Of a DNA stretch of 64,000 nucleotides, positions 25,360 to 38,460 are shown in pieces. Within the stretch, counting starts at the first letter, position 1, and the number at the start of each line of letters is the position of its first letter. The DNA comes from Oryzias latipes. Taxonomy: Eukaryota > Chordata > Actinopteri > Beloniformes > Adrianichthyidae. The stretch is taken from positions 6,313,561 through 6,377,560 of the forward strand of contig NC_019867.2 in NCBI RefSeq assembly GCF_002234675.1, given 5' to 3'. The notes beneath the pieces are model-generated. The model worked only from the letters and a program-made list of their open reading frames with translations. It had not been told where the DNA came from and did no database searches. The position numbers and the translations under genes are program-made.

Positions 25360-28300
25360 CTGCAGATGAAAAAAAAACAACAAGATTTAACATAATGACC
25401 AAATACAGGGAGTATTAGAATTTTGGTGTTTTTAACGCATTCTTGAGGCATTCTCCTGATGGAGGAAAAAATACAATAGATGTTTGAGTTCAAAATTCCA
25501 GTTCTGAGTAATTCTTTATTCCAATCACTGTGAATCAGGAGCAGACAAACTAAATGCTGTAGTTTTGATGTTGCAAATATTATTGGTGGGCCACAAGCTG
25601 TATTCTGATGCATCCAATAGTAGACAAAAAGATCCATAAACGTCTTTGTTTCCTTCATCCCAGCTAGTTTAGACTATTTGGCTAGATAGCTCCAGTGTTG
25701 CTCTGCAGTTTTGTTGACCCTGTAATATTAGGTTGGGGGGTGAGGGGCATTCAGCTAGTGAAGACCAAAGTGTATAGCGGAGCGAAAGGCGGTGCCTCAG
25801 AGATCCGAGTCGTCTTACTTCTGGGTTGGAAAAGAGCTCAGGAAAATAACTAATATTTAATAAAGACTTAATTATTTTGTGTGGCAAAGGTAATTTATAC
25901 ATGGATATTGTTTACTATAAAAAGCTTAAGAAATACATGTTTTAGGCCCTTTAACAAATGTAGTCAATCCTTGTGGATGAAAAGTTTCAGTAATACTTAA
26001 TGTGATAATAGCTATAGAAATGCTGCAACACAGACTTCTAGACACTACAGTATTTCAGGCTTGGGCTTGGTGGTCTGAGCTCAGAGGGAGACTTTTGGGA
26101 TTATTCTTGGACAATTAGACTCATTGCGTATAAAAAAAGAATAATAAATAAACATAAAAAATATATATCATGCAGTCTACAACTCCCAAGAGGTAAAAAG
26201 ATGACGAACACCGAAGCTACTGATGGCTAAAAAAATCTTTTTCTCCACAACAAGGAGAAAAGGCTCCGGAGAGTTCACTTTTCCACTAAATGATTTCTGA
26301 ATTCGAGCGCCGCACTATGACCACGGCTGGGCTGGCCATAAAAAAAGCTTGATGGATGAATTCCTGACATGACGAGTGAACAGGAAGAGCTGGCTCCATT
26401 ATAACGCCATCACAGTGGCGCTTGACAACAGGAGTGTGATAAGAATATGAAGGAGGCGCAGTGAGGTGCCAAACGCAGATGCACTATGATTATATCATGA
26501 CTGCTGGGGGAAAAGGTGACATGGGAACCTGATGTGATCATTTTCTAACGTGGAAAGACACCATCATGGATGCTTGGGGCAATTTTTGCCACTCTTTACC
26601 TTAGAATAAAGTGATTAGAGGGACGGCTTTGCGTTTAAATAAAAGTGGCCAGGGATCCCTCAGACTGGCAGGATGATTTCACTGGGAACCGCACAGAGAA
26701 CAATGGCTGTTTATCCTTTTGGTTCCTGAAGACTTTCCTATATAGGGGAGCTCAGATTAGGGAGGAGGAAGAACACGCGCCTCGCTCCTGACTATATTTC
26801 AAGACCAACCACATGCAGGACGTCAAGAGGACACACAAATAATTGAGAGTTCAAAAAGGCCAAAGCAAATGGGCAGCCTATCAAAAAATACTGGAAAGTC
26901 TATGAGGTGCTGTCAGCAACCACCAAACAACAATAGAGACGCCACTAACATGAGTTATAACCTTTAGGAGCAACTGCTAAGGGGAAATTATCAACAAAAT
27001 TTATGAACTCCATTCATCCAAGGAGATTTTTGTGGTTACACTTAAGTCTAAATCCATTTTTCTGATTTTCTTAACAACTAATTTTATTTCATGCTTTCCT
27101 TTTACCCCAATAACAACAGATCAACAACATTGAGTTTTGTGGCTTCACAAAATCTCAGGATAATTGAATTCTGCTCAGAAGGTGGAGGAAGAGTTTGGTT
27201 CCGAAGCCCAAACGGAGCGGTGTGCTGACCAGCCGACTCACTGCCTGGTACTACTGCTGCTCAACCGTTGGGTTCAGGCCTAAAAACACATCAAACACAA
27301 TGAAGTGTTTTCATTGTTAATGGACTTCAGGGTAAAGCCACAGCCCACACGAGACTATTCATGTGCAACAAACCCACACACACATACCACATGTTATTCC
27401 ATTCGTCTTCCAGCTCTGTGGGAACCGACGTTGGTCCGACAGCAGATTAATTAAAACTGCTCCAATAACGCAGTTGTAATCTCACAAAGACAACACGACA
27501 GGACAGACAGGCAGGAGGCACACTTCAATAATGCTCTCTTAATAATGGCCGTTTAATGGTCCAGACTGCTGAGCTGCTTACACTCGTAGCCATCAATGGG
27601 ACTGACTTGTGGGAGATTAAACACTTTTGAGCAAAAAGGAAAAACGCCACATTAGAAAAGCCACAGTTCTTGGCACGAAACGCAAGTTTGCAGTTGATTT
27701 ATTAGCTGGAGTGCAGCTGCAAAGGGGCTGTAGATGCAGAACTACATCCCTGACAAAGCTGCACCAAGCGCCCGAACACCTGCCTAAATGAAGTACTTTA
27801 TGGACAGGCTGGAAACAGATGCGAAAATCTTACAAGATGCAGTTTTGGTTCATTCCATTTAAAAAGAAATGGGCTCGCAGCAAATCACAACTAAAACCTC
27901 ACTAATGAAAATCATAATAAAGCAGAGCTTCACTGTTACAGAAAGTAAACACCCAACGTTTGTAGTTGGGGGAAGAATCAGTGATAAAGACAGGATCATG
28001 ATGAACAGATCAAGAACTCTGAAAAGTAAAGTAAAGTACAGGAAGGGCTGTTTATGATGAGAAGAGCAGAAGTTCCATGAGGAAGAGTAGCAAAATATAC
28101 TCCCGATACCACTTCCACCAAGTCTGTGCCCCAGTTAAAAAGCTTGAGAATTACATATGAGAGTCAACGGCTATTTTGATTGCCACTAAAAGTGACCTAG
28201 TGTGTGAGAAAAACATCTAAGGAGGATCAGTGCTTCTATGAACTGAGATTATGTGGATCACAGTCCTTTTATTTCCTTCCATTAAACCAGAAGTACTTGT

Positions 28301-29838
28301 CTTAATTGAGGAGGAGCCAAAAAAGTCAAGAGGCAAGACAGTAAAAAAACAAAAGTTTATGTTACTACTGAAGAAAAAAAGTATTCTAAACCTATTGTGA
28401 GAACTGGAAAGAGTGACTGTGACATCACGCATAGAAAATGACTTACCTCCGGCTCCAACCAAAGGAGAAAACAGCTGTTTAATTCACAATAAAGGTCTAT
28501 GGGAATTTGGGTACTTCCTGTTTGGAATGCCAGGTAGGAAAGGTCACTCTGTCCAGTTCTCACATGGAGTCAATGGTCTACACACAGGAATTTGATTTTA
28601 AAAAGTGGACAAAAGGAAAGCCTTTAGAGAAATAGTTTAAAATGGTTTAATACTTGAAATTAGCTTTTACAAGTTAAAAAAAATTATAACAACAAACAAA
28701 AACCCTTATTGCGGCAGCAGTACAGGAACAGAGAGCAATATATAAAAGAAACAAAACTATGGAGTCAGTATAAACACATATATACACAATCTACACACAT
28801 TTCCAAAACATTGCACAGGATGACCATATAATCAGTTGCACAGGGTAAGATAAATGAGACAGAGCCGATGATGTTGTTTAACGGGGTTCACTGGGAGCAG
28901 CTAAGGTTGTAAAGTCTGATGGCAGAAGGTAGAAACGACCTGCGGTGTCGCTCCTTCAGACACTTAGGATGTCTCAGTCTGACGCTGAAGGAGCTGCACA
29001 GTGAGGACACAGACTCATACATGGGGTGGGCGTTTGTAGGGAGAAACAATTATTTAAATGCCAAATTAGTGAAAGCTGTCAAACTGGTAAAAGGCGTGCT
29101 GAACAAAAACTCTTGAATTCAGTCTACATTGGTTCCTGAAGTTAAAAGCAGCTGCTGTCCTAAGATTACAGTTCATTTGCTTTTTTTAACTATTAACAGG
29201 GCCAAAAAAAGGAGAAAAGATAGAAGATAAAGTTTCAATCGATGCTTTAGAATAAATCTGAAGGCTAGTTGAGGATGTGATCAAAAGGTCAAGTGAGAAT
29301 CTCAGAAAAAGCAGCTTCAGATTTCACAAACTGAAGGCCTTACAGGAAATTCAAAAGTTTCCCCTCCAAAAAAGTGATTGAGGCCTAATGTATGTTTTGG
29401 AAATTAAAGTTTTCTATCAGAAAGGTTGTGAGTAAACATCATAGTTGACTGTATTAGTAAATTGGGACGTTTAAATCGTGTTTGAGGCCCGTGTGTCTGA
29501 CAGAGGATGCCCACCACACCCTGCCTGCCTGACTGACATGTAACCTTAATTCGGGACAATAAAGTTTTTTTTAAGGGAAATCCGATTTGTGAAATACGCC
29601 AACTGTCACATTTGGTTCCCGACTGTAACTTTTCCTTACGACAAAAAAGCAACAACACTGAGTTTACATAACATGCCGAACTTTAGCATGCAACAGTTGT
29701 TGGTGACTTGGTCCCTCGACTGGTGTCAAGTTACCAGCTCGGCTTCAACAAACTCCCCGGTATGTCCGCCTCCACAAATTCCTGATCCGCACAACAGTTT
29801 GGATTAAATTCACTTTAAACAGTCGAGCGACATCTTAC
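25360..29838 (-). other. sept2 intron 1
   Basis: This 4.5-kb intron lies between the 5' UTR exon and the ATG exon. I see no coding exon. The recognisable content is a LINE-like dispersed fragment at 28,870-29,045; the rest looks unique and AT-rich. Confidence 0.5.
28870..29045 (+). mobile_element. LINE-like dispersed fragment
   Basis: tctgatggcagaaggtagaa, acgacctgcggtgtcgctcc and gacgctgaaggagctgcaca is a phrase I recognise from abundant teleost retroelement fragments (frame reads RNDLRCRSFRHLG). Clade not determined. Confidence 0.45.
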
Positions 29839-29960
29839 CTCTGCGTAACTTTGGAATATAGTTATTCAACTGGAACCCTGTGCGTCGTTTCTGTCAAACA
29901 GTAAATGGTCAAACACCAGGAAGGTGAAACCCGGAAGTCGCTTCCTTGAAACCGCCCTCG
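29839..29960 (-). promoter_or_regulatory. sept2: sept2 non-coding first exon and promoter-proximal region
   Basis: On the minus strand a strong donor (ACGCAGAG|GTAAGATG) ends an exon at 29839. A matching acceptor (CATCTGCAG|GATTG) opens the ATG-bearing exon at 25359, so a 5' UTR exon with a 4.5-kb first intron is the simplest model. Just upstream (29,930-30,010 on the plus strand) is a short CpG-rich stretch (cgcgcggcgtc, gacgcc) in otherwise AT-rich DNA. The upper exon limit, that is the transcription start, is a guess. Confidence 0.6.
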
Positions 29961-30009
29961 GCCACCGCGCGGCGTCACTGACGCCATTACGGTTCGCGGT
30001 CTGGAAGGT

Positions 30010-32141
30010 ACGCAACGCAAACCAATGAAGGATGGAACCAAAATGGCTGCTTGTGTGTTATAGTTTCACTCATGAAATCTGCTTTGTGCCGAACTGACTG
30101 TTTAAAACTAAGGGAAATGTTTATTTATTTTTATTCTTATTTTTATAAATGCAAAAAAGTCGAAAGCTTCTGCAAAAATTAGTTCGCCCCAAATAATATT
30201 TATTTAATGACAAAAAAAATGTAAAAAAATAAATAAAATAAAATGAAATGCAATTTAAGTTGTGTGCCATCAGAAAATAAATGGAGGCAAGCAGACTACA
30301 TAAAGTTATAAAACTGGGAATTCAAGTAATTTCAAGCATTTAAATACATCAGACTCTTGTCAAATTAAAAAAAATAATTTAACTACAAACATACATGAAT
30401 AATCACTTGCATTGTGCCTTTAGGTTAAGTAGAACAGTCAATAACTGTTGTGATATTATAATTGTGTTTTTTACAACAACAAAAAACAATATAGCAAACA
30501 TGCGTCATCATCACTATGTCTATTTTGTCAAGATATAATTGTACTTTGTGAAGAAGGAACAATAATTCATTTTAGTTTATTTGTGTACTTATTGGATGTA
30601 ATCACACAAAAACTTTATTTAACTTTACACAATCAAAGAGTCTTTCTCTAAAGAAGTTAACTTGATTATAATCCTTTGATAATTTGCCTTAATAACAATA
30701 AAACAGCCCTTGCTCCATGCATGGTGAACGATGTGTTGCGTTTGTAGAAATCCTTCTGTAGTTATTTTTCACTGATTTCTTATCTTCTTTTGGTAAAAAA
30801 TGTAAGTTTGGATCTGTCCTGACCCCACATGTTTCCCATTTGTTCATTTATTCATATTGAGATAACATCTATTCTGAATTTCTTTGTCATTCTCTTTAAA
30901 AGGAAATTGTTATAAACATATCTTAAAAATGTTTAATTGAAACATCTTTAAAAAAAACCTAAAGTATTAAACAACTTTGAAGTCTCTTTTGGACATACAT
31001 TTTTATGATGAAATTGTGTTCCAGTTTGCTGTCTGGGTGTAACTACAGTCTGAAGTTTGAATATGACTGTGTTGCAAAACTTTTCTGTGTTCAGAAACAA
31101 CATCTATTATGCTGATTTCAGACCAATAATTAACACAGTTTTTGAAAAGAGTGGTACCAATTATTGAAAATTAGCTTTGGTGGTTGGCTTGGTATTTACC
31201 TATCAAACTCATCCAATAATTAGACCAAGCCTCCTTTAATTAAAAAGACACAATCCTTTTGCTGTGCGTCAAAATATATCCTATTTATGTGTATTTTCAG
31301 ACAAGGTCCATTAAAGTAGTGGCTTTTTGCTTTTAATTTGGGTATTATCAATTCTAAAGATTGTTTTTGTATTCAATTATTTCATGATAATCATTTTTCC
31401 AAATCCACTATAAATTACATATCAAACTGCACAACTGACGTTGTTCCAACACATTTTTTCTTGAATCGTGGGCCTCTAAAACCCTTTTTTAAATGTAAAA
31501 TTGTGTTGCTCTGGTCTTTGGAGTATAAATATAAAGCAATTAAAGTTGATTTAAAGTTACATTTATTTTCTTTGGTCTTGTTTGAAAACAAGCATACAAG
31601 AACTTTTTTACATCTGATAAAAGGTGTGAAATGGCAAGGTATGGCCCAGACAGCCAGCATTAGCTCCCATGTCTGAAAAATCAATAACAAGCGCCCCGAT
31701 CCACTCTCACAGCGGCTCAATAATTTTGAAACATCCCCCAACTCCTCCTCCACACAAAAGCCCTCACCCCTCTACATTGTAAATAACTGCTCAAACGCAC
31801 AATGCGCTCTGGACCGCTTTATTCAGTCGCACAACTTCCCTGCAATTCCATTGGTCCCATGAGGATGCAGCGGTAGCGGATTGGAGGAAAGTTTCTCCAG
31901 GAGTCCACACACCCCCCACCTCACAGTTATCCACCGTGCTGTACTGCTTTGATTCCAGTTGTTTTCGCATCCACGCTCAGTGAAAGCGGGACCAGGGACT
32001 GCTGCCTCACATCCTGCGGGTGATGCACAAGTAACGGGCGCGCTTCGACGGGTGAGACTACGTCTGCTGCCTAGAGGGAAGAAAACACCAAAGAGATTTT
32101 GAACAACTTCAGGCAAAAGAGACGGAACATCAGGAGCCAAA
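30010..32141 (+). other. sept2-cldn5 intergenic region and cldn5 5' flank
   Basis: About 2.1 kb lies between the divergent sept2 and cldn5 genes. The first 1.7 kb is AT-rich with no recognised repeat or gene. From about 31,700 the GC content rises towards the cldn5 start. The frames at 31,338-31,753 overlap on both strands and look like chance. The cldn5 start of transcription is probably between 31,800 and 32,050, but I see no decisive TATA box. Confidence 0.45.
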
Positions 32142-32789
32142 ATGGTGTCGGCGGGATTGGAGATCCTGGGGCTTTCGATGTGCGTAATTGGATCGATCTT
32201 GGTGATGATGGCGTGCGGGCTTCCCATGTGGAAGGTGTCGGCTTTCATCGAGGCCAACATTGTGGTGGCTCAGAACATCTGGGACGGTCTGTGGATGACA
32301 TGCGTGGTGCAGAGCACGGGACAGATGCAGTGCAAGGTGCACGACTCCGTCCTCGCGCTCAGCCACGACCTGCAGGCGGCCAGAGCGCTCACCGTCATCT
32401 CCTCTGTGATGGGAGTGCTGGGTCTTATGGTGGTGATAGCGGGGGCGCAATGCACCAACTGCATCCGCACGGAGAATATCAAAGCCCGGGTGGTAAACGC
32501 CGGGGGTGTGATCTTCATCACCAGTGGTCTATTCGTGCTGGTGCCCATCTGCTGGATGGCCAACAACATCATATCGGACTTTTATAATCCACAGGTGCTT
32601 CCATCTCAGAAGAGGGAAATCGGCGCCGCGCTCTACATCGGCTGGGCCGCCACAGCGCTACTCCTGATCGGAGGCACGCTGCTGTGCTGCTCCTGTCCAT
32701 CCGGTGGCAGCTCGGGATACTCGGTGAAATACGCACCGACCAAGAGAGCCGCGCAGAACGGAGACTATGACAAAAGGAATTATGTGTAG
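32142..32789 (+). CDS. cldn5: Claudin-5-like tight-junction protein, single exon
   Basis: Four-pass tight-junction protein of 215 aa (human CLDN5 is 218 aa), the paracellular barrier claudin of endothelium. The claudin signature is intact: W30, GLW at 49-51, Cys54 and Cys64 in the first extracellular loop. Hydrophobic segments lie at about 8-25, 82-104, 118-139 and 162-183. The C-terminus ends GDYDKRNYV, with the PDZ-binding YV and the same DYDK-NYV ending as claudin-5. Claudin-3 ends in DYV and claudin-4 in SNYV, so claudin-5 fits best. The start MVSAGLEILGL is the usual claudin N-terminus. The gene is intronless, as expected for CLDN5. It lies upstream of cdc45 on the opposite strand, matching the 22q11 neighbourhood in human. 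I cannot say whether it is the a or b teleost copy. Confidence 0.92.
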   Translation: MVSAGLEILGLSMCVIGSILVMMACGLPMWKVSAFIEANIVVAQNIWDGLWMTCVVQSTGQMQCKVHDSVLALSHDLQAARALTVISSVMGVLGLMVVIAGAQCTNCIRTENIKARVVNAGGVIFITSGLFVLVPICWMANNIISDFYNPQVLPSQKREIGAALYIGWAATALLLIGGTLLCCSCPSGGSSGYSVKYAPTKRAAQNGDYDKRNYV

Positions 32790-33490
32790 CTGTGGCGCAC
32801 GGCTGCCGTGCGTAAAAACAACATGCAGCTTTTTGGAAAACTTTTTTGTAACGGGCTCTCTTTTTGAACTTGAAACTTTTGATCTTTTTTTTTTACTTTG
32901 AAAATCAGAGGAAGCTTTTTTGTTACTGTTTTTACACAAGGTTTTTCTTATTCCACATATTCAAGGGTCCTTTTTTTAAACAAAAGACAAGGACGATTTT
33001 TTTCCTACTTTAAAAACTCATCAAAGAAGTTCGTAGCAGCTTGTTTTGAATTGTTTGTGTTGTTTTTGCCTCATTTTTATGTACAGATCTGTTTAAGCTT
33101 TTTTTTCTAAATATGCACTGTCAGCAAGTTGTACTGTAACCGAGAGTTCTGCGCTTCCACACCTTCAAATACCATAAAAGGAGGAGCAAATACATAATTT
33201 CACAAAATACACAAATCCCAGAGAGATATTATGTGTAGATTAGGATTCCTTTCAATTTGATGTCATTTTTTTGCACAGTCGGATGCAGAGTCTGGTTTGG
33301 ACAATGAACACGCCATAAAGAGCATCTGCAAAGTTTTTGGCACCCCCCCCCCCCTTTTTTTTTAAACCCGAAGTGCTTTGCTTTTTCGGAAAAAAGGCGT
33401 TTTCTTCTGTCATGCTGATGTTTGATGTAATAATTTCACATACTTGTATAAGAAGATGAAATAATGTTTGTTTGTATTAAGATTAAACTG
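32790..33490 (+). other. cldn5: cldn5 3' UTR (approximate)
   Basis: T-rich sequence follows the TAG stop, with homopolymer T runs, a C9-10/T10 tract at about 33,343-33,362, and AT-rich sequence to about 33,490. No clear AATAAA was located, so the 3' limit is uncertain. Confidence 0.4.
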
Positions 33491-35052
33491 AATATATTGT
33501 CTAAAGAGTTTAGATAAAGTGTCTTCTTGAAACAAAAACAAGTCCCAGTGCGTAAAACATGCTGTTCCCACCACAAACCCACCCCCACCGGCGGGGAAAA
33601 AAAGTATTTTGGTGATCCATAGAAATCCAGATGACAATGCCCTTTCAGCTTGAGTGGGACTGCTGTTCAGCTCAGAAACTCACGCCCGCCCGCCCGCCCC
33701 TCCTCTCCTCACCCGCAGCCAGTGAAAGGCGTTTAAATGAGAGCTGTGGAGAAGCTGCTGGAATCGTCTTATTGTAAGTCATTCCATTCATGCATAAAAC
33801 TTCAGCTCATTTCAGCGTGGAATGACTGCCATTTTCACGCACCGTTATGGGCATCCAAACACCGGGAATGACACAGAGACCCATGAGTTTCAGCACCTTT
33901 TTATTCCATAAAGATGAAAAACATGACTCGGTTCAACAGCAACCTGATTTAAAACTGTGACTGGATTACAAGAGCTTATCCATACTTGTTTTGTTCGGTG
34001 ACTTAAGAATCTTAGCAGGTCATATGGTCTCCTCAACATTTAAACTACAAAAAAAAAAAAAAGTTTCCATACAGTCAGGCTGGTCCATCTGTGCATTCCA
34101 ACCATTTTTACAGGATTTTATGTCAACACTGTACAGTTCTGCTTACCACTGTTGAGTGTAAGAACATGTAAAACTTTAAATGTTGATAGCAGGAGATTTT
34201 ATTTGAGGAGAACATGACTGAAAAATAATAAGTGGACTTTGAGCTTGGATATATAATTTCAGTAACCTCATTTGGTTATATTTCTACTCAAAACAGAAAA
34301 AAAATATAAAGTTGATTTAGCAAACTTTTGATAAAAGCACTTAAATGCAAAGTTGTTTTGCTCTAAATATCATTTTTACAGAGTGAATTCAGACTTAAAT
34401 GAGAACTAAAAAAGTTTCAAACATTTTCAAATGGCTTAGAAATGCTAAACTACAATTTGAAGGAATGTACATTAAAAAACAAGTAAGTGTCACAAAAACA
34501 AGATTAGAAAAGCAGTCAAGTGAAAAATAACAAATTAAAGCGCAGGTACTGTACAGCCAAATGCCAAACATGTTAAGAAGAAGTTCTGCTCCACTCCAAG
34601 CTGTTCCACGGCTTTGAAGTACAAAAAAGGCACAAAAAGGCTCACTTCCTTGAGCTTTGACCTGAGACCTGTCAGAAGAGGTTGGTCCATTCACTGGAGT
34701 TCTGTGGCTGCAGAAGCTCAGAAAAACAGGGTTGCCAAAGCCTTTGAAAACATTTGAACTGTTAAGCTCCAGCCGGTTGTTCTGGCGTTTTCCTCTAGCT
34801 GGAGAAATCACAGTTTCAAAAGATTGAAAAAACATTGACTAACGTCAACCATAAATTAGAATATAGATTTTGAGTTTCCCTATTTCTAAATCTGATCTCT
34901 GACCTGGTTGCGGTGATTTGATCACCAATCTAAGGTCAAACATTTAGTATAGACGAAGAGTTTGCAGTGGTGAAGACATGTAAACACTGTCATTTTTGAG
35001 TTTTTATTTTAATTTTCTATGTAATATTTAATCATTTTATTGGTGTATATTA

Positions 35053-35340
35053 GACCAGCTCAGTGGCTTTGTGGTAGAGTGTCCGCCCTGAGACTGGAAT
35101 GTCGTAAGTTTAAATTCACCAACGACTCTAAAAATGGGACCCAGTGCCTCCTTGCTTGACACTCAGCGTTGAGGGGTTGGACTATGGGGGGTTTAACCAC
35201 CAAATGGTTCTAAACACGGCTTTGTCTGCAGCTCACCAATTGCGGAGAAGACATTTCACACAGCTAGGTACGTGACATCTATGGGAATTCTGACTTTATG
35301 TGAAGCTAGTCTGAAGCAAATAAAATTGGGTTTGGAACAG
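35053..35340 (+). mobile_element. tRNA-derived SINE, second family, copy 2
   Basis: Shares with the copy at 4,568 the head (ttgtggtagagtgtcc), the phrase actctaaaaatggga, gacactcagc, gaggggttgga and gtctgcagctcacc. The B box is decayed (agtttaaattcacc). It is longer at the 3' side. Confidence 0.7.
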
Positions 35341-36670
35341 AGATATGAATCATAAATTGATGTAAGATTGTGATTTTAATCCCATGGATTTAGCATTTTG
35401 GCATCAGTCCTGCTCACCAGGTTTTAAGTAAATCAGAGAAAATAGTGTTTGTGTGAGTAAACAAAGGAAATAAGTATTTTTTTGTTTGATTTTTAGTTAC
35501 ACTCTTTTTGGTCACCCACTGTGATGAAAAGCTAACAATATGAGCATCTCTATGTGTAAGTGAGGGAACTGACTGGGGGTGAGTGGCCTGGGGCGGGGGG
35601 TTGCTTTTAAAAAAGCCCTCATTCCAGTAAGAAGAAGGCAAATAGGGCCAGTCACGTCATTCAATAGGCACTCGTCATGGTAACCAGCAGGACCTGCAGT
35701 TGCCTGGCTACGGGTGCCTTTAATGTGGTGGTATGGATGAGTCTAATAAAAGGCCTGGCCAGCAGACATACGAGCATAAACACAAACACACGCACAGACT
35801 CACACCAACGCACACATGAAGAGCAGTCTGCAGGGCTGAAGAAGGATTTGCTGAAAGCTTCTAATAGCTACTGCAAACTGCTGTGACAGCATTTGTCTTG
35901 TGTTTACAGGGAACATCACCGAATCAAATGTTGAGACATGACTACAAACAAACAAACAGCAGCACCTTTTTGCTGCCTGTTTTCCAGAAGTTGACTCACT
36001 GACGGGCCTTAAAACCTGACCCGATGTCGGATGTCTGCAGTCATCACTCTGAGGAGAACGGGGAGTTTCTTTTCCTGTTAAACTCTGAGAATCTGATAAG
36101 CCACCTCCCTGCACTGATGAGGCATCATCTTGTCAGACCCTGACCCCCCCCCCCTCCTATAGCAAACAAAACTTAATAACGGGAACTGTAAGGATTTATG
36201 GCAGTGATGTAACGTGAAACCGCCGCATCAGAAGAAGTAAAGATCCTTTCTGAAATCAGGGAGGCTTCAGGATCCATCTAGGTTGACTCAGACTTAGTCA
36301 GCTGGCAGGTGTAACCAGTAACCAGTCTGCAGACTTCTCAGCTGAAGGGAGCTTAGTCAAAGACAGTAAAGCCAAGAGTCTGCAGGTGGTTAAATGTGGA
36401 GGACAAATGTGGCTTTGTGCAAAGAGTTAAAGACCCCATGAGCCGTTTGTTTGAGAAACAATGAGTGAGCAGCATGCTTAAAGATCAGGGAGGAGGGGGG
36501 TGTTAAGGAGAGAAAAAAATCCACCATCTTGTGTTCTCCAGCATGTCCACAAAGTCTACATGCTTGATGACTCACAGGTTTTTTTTTGTCCTAAACCCAT
36601 AGCACAACCAGACTTCCTGTGTGAAGGACAACGGAACAAGAAACAGGACGGAACAGGGAGGGTGTGAAGA

Positions 36671-36690
36671 GGAGGAGGAGGAGGAGGAGA
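36671..36690 (+). repeat. (GAG)n microsatellite
   Basis: Seven GAG-type units in intergenic DNA. Confidence 0.8.
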
Positions 36691-37019
36691 GCATGTGCTT
36701 CTGAGCTCTCTGGATTTCTTAAACACAGAGATGAATGAGTGTGAGTGCTTAAAACTAAGCGATGCTCAAACTATTTGGATTTGTCGATGTAATCTAGAAT
36801 AAACCCAGAAGGAAACAATGCCAGCGTTCAACTTGGAAAAATTCTGCAGCGTCTTTAACTAAATGGGTCGTGAAAAGTCAAGTGAATTAGGTCAAAAATG
36901 CATTGACATAAGGCTGAGAACAGGTTATAAAATAAGTGTGGTTTGCTTAAAAAGTAATTTTAGATGTTTAAAGTACATGTAAGTATACGTACATGTTTTT
37001 CATAGTTTTTATTCAAGAT

Positions 37020-37332
37020 CAATGAAATTTGATTTGATTTTGATTTGAAGTGGTTTATTTCAGGCAATCAAAGCAAGAATAATGAACAAAACAATACAAT
37101 CAAAAGTTATACATTCATACAAATATATATCAAACTTAGGATAATTATACATTAAATCAAAGATTGCTTGAAAGGGAGTGGAAGGAAGCAAATTTATATA
37201 ATCCCACCCCTGTTCTGCCATACCATTTTCTTTAGATGATTTATCATTATCCGGTTCATAACTTCTATCAGACAGAATTAAAATGAAATCACATGGTCTT
37301 TGTAAACGATGATCGTAAACAATTCCTGACAC
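37020..37332 (-). mobile_element. LINE-type 3' end fragment, copy 1
   Basis: On the minus strand: atgaaccggataatgat, gggtgggattatataa, cttccactccctttcaagca, ending gcctgaaataaaccac. The same string recurs at 52,140 and 63,570. The gtgggattatataag...ccactcc...ttcaagca pattern is a frequent 3' tail of teleost non-LTR elements. Confidence 0.65.
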
Positions 37333-37537
37333 TGTCAGCTCTCAGCTTTTTTAAAGGGGGCGGTGCATGCTATAAGTTCTTCAGGGAGCCCAAACCTTTG
37401 CACATGCCATTATGTGAAAGGGTAAAAGATTGAAAAAAGCCTCTTATTTTTTTTTACAGATTACAAGAATGCCTTATCTGTAATCTGATGTCTTTTAAAG
37501 ATTTTTCCATCTTTCCTTGGTTTCTTCATGCTCAACA

Positions 37538-37959
37538 GGGCCGGCCAACCCTGGTCTTCAAGAGCCTCAGCCCTGCCTGTTTTAACCCTTGTGCTATCTC
37601 AGATGACCCCACCCTTACATTGTACTTGACATACTTGACGTGTTCTCCCTTCCATGACAAAGGTGGATAAAGGTGGAAAGATTTCATGTAATCTATGGAC
37701 ACCAGTGAAGATCACAAATCATTGAAGAAAAAAGTTTCAGCGCACTGTCTAGTGGGTCTAGATGACCCAACTCCCAGTGTTATTTAAAGGGTTACAGCTC
37801 TCGCTGCCCAGCTGTCTCCAGATTAGCTGCCTCAGGTGATTCCATATCCTGACTGACTGAACACACCTGATTTAGGAAGTCATTGTGCATCAAGCAGCTC
37901 AGGGAGAGTTGGAAAACAGGCAGGGTTGTGTCTCTTGAGGACCAGGGTTGGCCAGCTCT
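37538..37959. mobile_element. MITE with about 50-bp inverted ends, interrupted by a nested MITE
   Basis: The left end GGCCAACCCTGGTCTTCAAG continues to CCCTGCCTGTTTT; the right end is its inverted copy (CAGGCAGGGTTGTGTCTCTTG, then ACCAGGGTTGGCC). The interior of the left part is split by a second element at 37,582-37,794. Confidence 0.7.
37582..37794. mobile_element. Nested TTAA-type MITE
   Basis: Begins TTAACCCTTGTGCTATCTC with AGATGACCC and ends AGATGACCC...TTTAAAGGGTTA. The TTAACCCTT/AAGGGTTA termini suggest a TTAA-target (piggyBac-like) element inserted into the older MITE around it. Confidence 0.6.
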
Positions 37960-38044
37960 AATGCACAATAATAGAACGTCACAAACTTTCGATCCCCACT
38001 GTGACAGTTGAGTAGAATTAATTCAAATTTTAAGGATGTTATTT

Positions 38045-38460
38045 TAAATAGTTCAGTAAATGCTGAAAAATTAGACTGGCATTCATTGTTATCATTTTGG
38101 TAACAAAAAATAAGAATTAGTGCTAGTTTTAGATTTTTTAAGGATTTATAAAGATGGGCCAACTTTTACTAAGATGCTCGATTGTTTGTTTACATTTTGA
38201 TCAAAAATGAGTAATTTCTAGTTTTTACATTCTGTCACTGTAATCAAGATGGACTACAATTAGGTACACATGAACTCCTAAAAAACAAACCATTTGCTTA
38301 GAACTAGAAAAAAAATGTTATTGGGATATAAAGCCTTTAATTTTAAGTAATTCTAACAGTGTTTTTTAGCTTATTTTTCCATTCTTGTGTGGAACTCCTT
38401 TCTGTTATCTTTTTATCAGATTTCTTGTAAAGTAAAAATGACTTGCTTCATGGACAGGTA
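38045..38460 (+). repeat. Dispersed repeat, copy B
   Basis: A diverged copy of the element at 2,885-3,262, with the same order of shared blocks and similar flanks (cattcattgt-at, aaaaaataa). No tRNA head, TIR or coding part recognised. Confidence 0.65.

Larger units (their letters stand above)
33491..37019. other. cldn5-cdc45 intergenic region, left part
   Basis: Holds (CCCG)n at about 33,684-33,698, an AATAAA on the minus strand at 33,900-33,905, a 146-codon minus-strand open frame at 34,395-34,835 of unknown meaning, the SINE copy at 35,053 and a GAG repeat. No recognised gene. Confidence 0.4.

Noticed and set aside
32099-32587. 162-codon plus-strand frame and minus-strand frames over claudin
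   Set aside because: Out-of-frame shadows of the cldn5 coding sequence.
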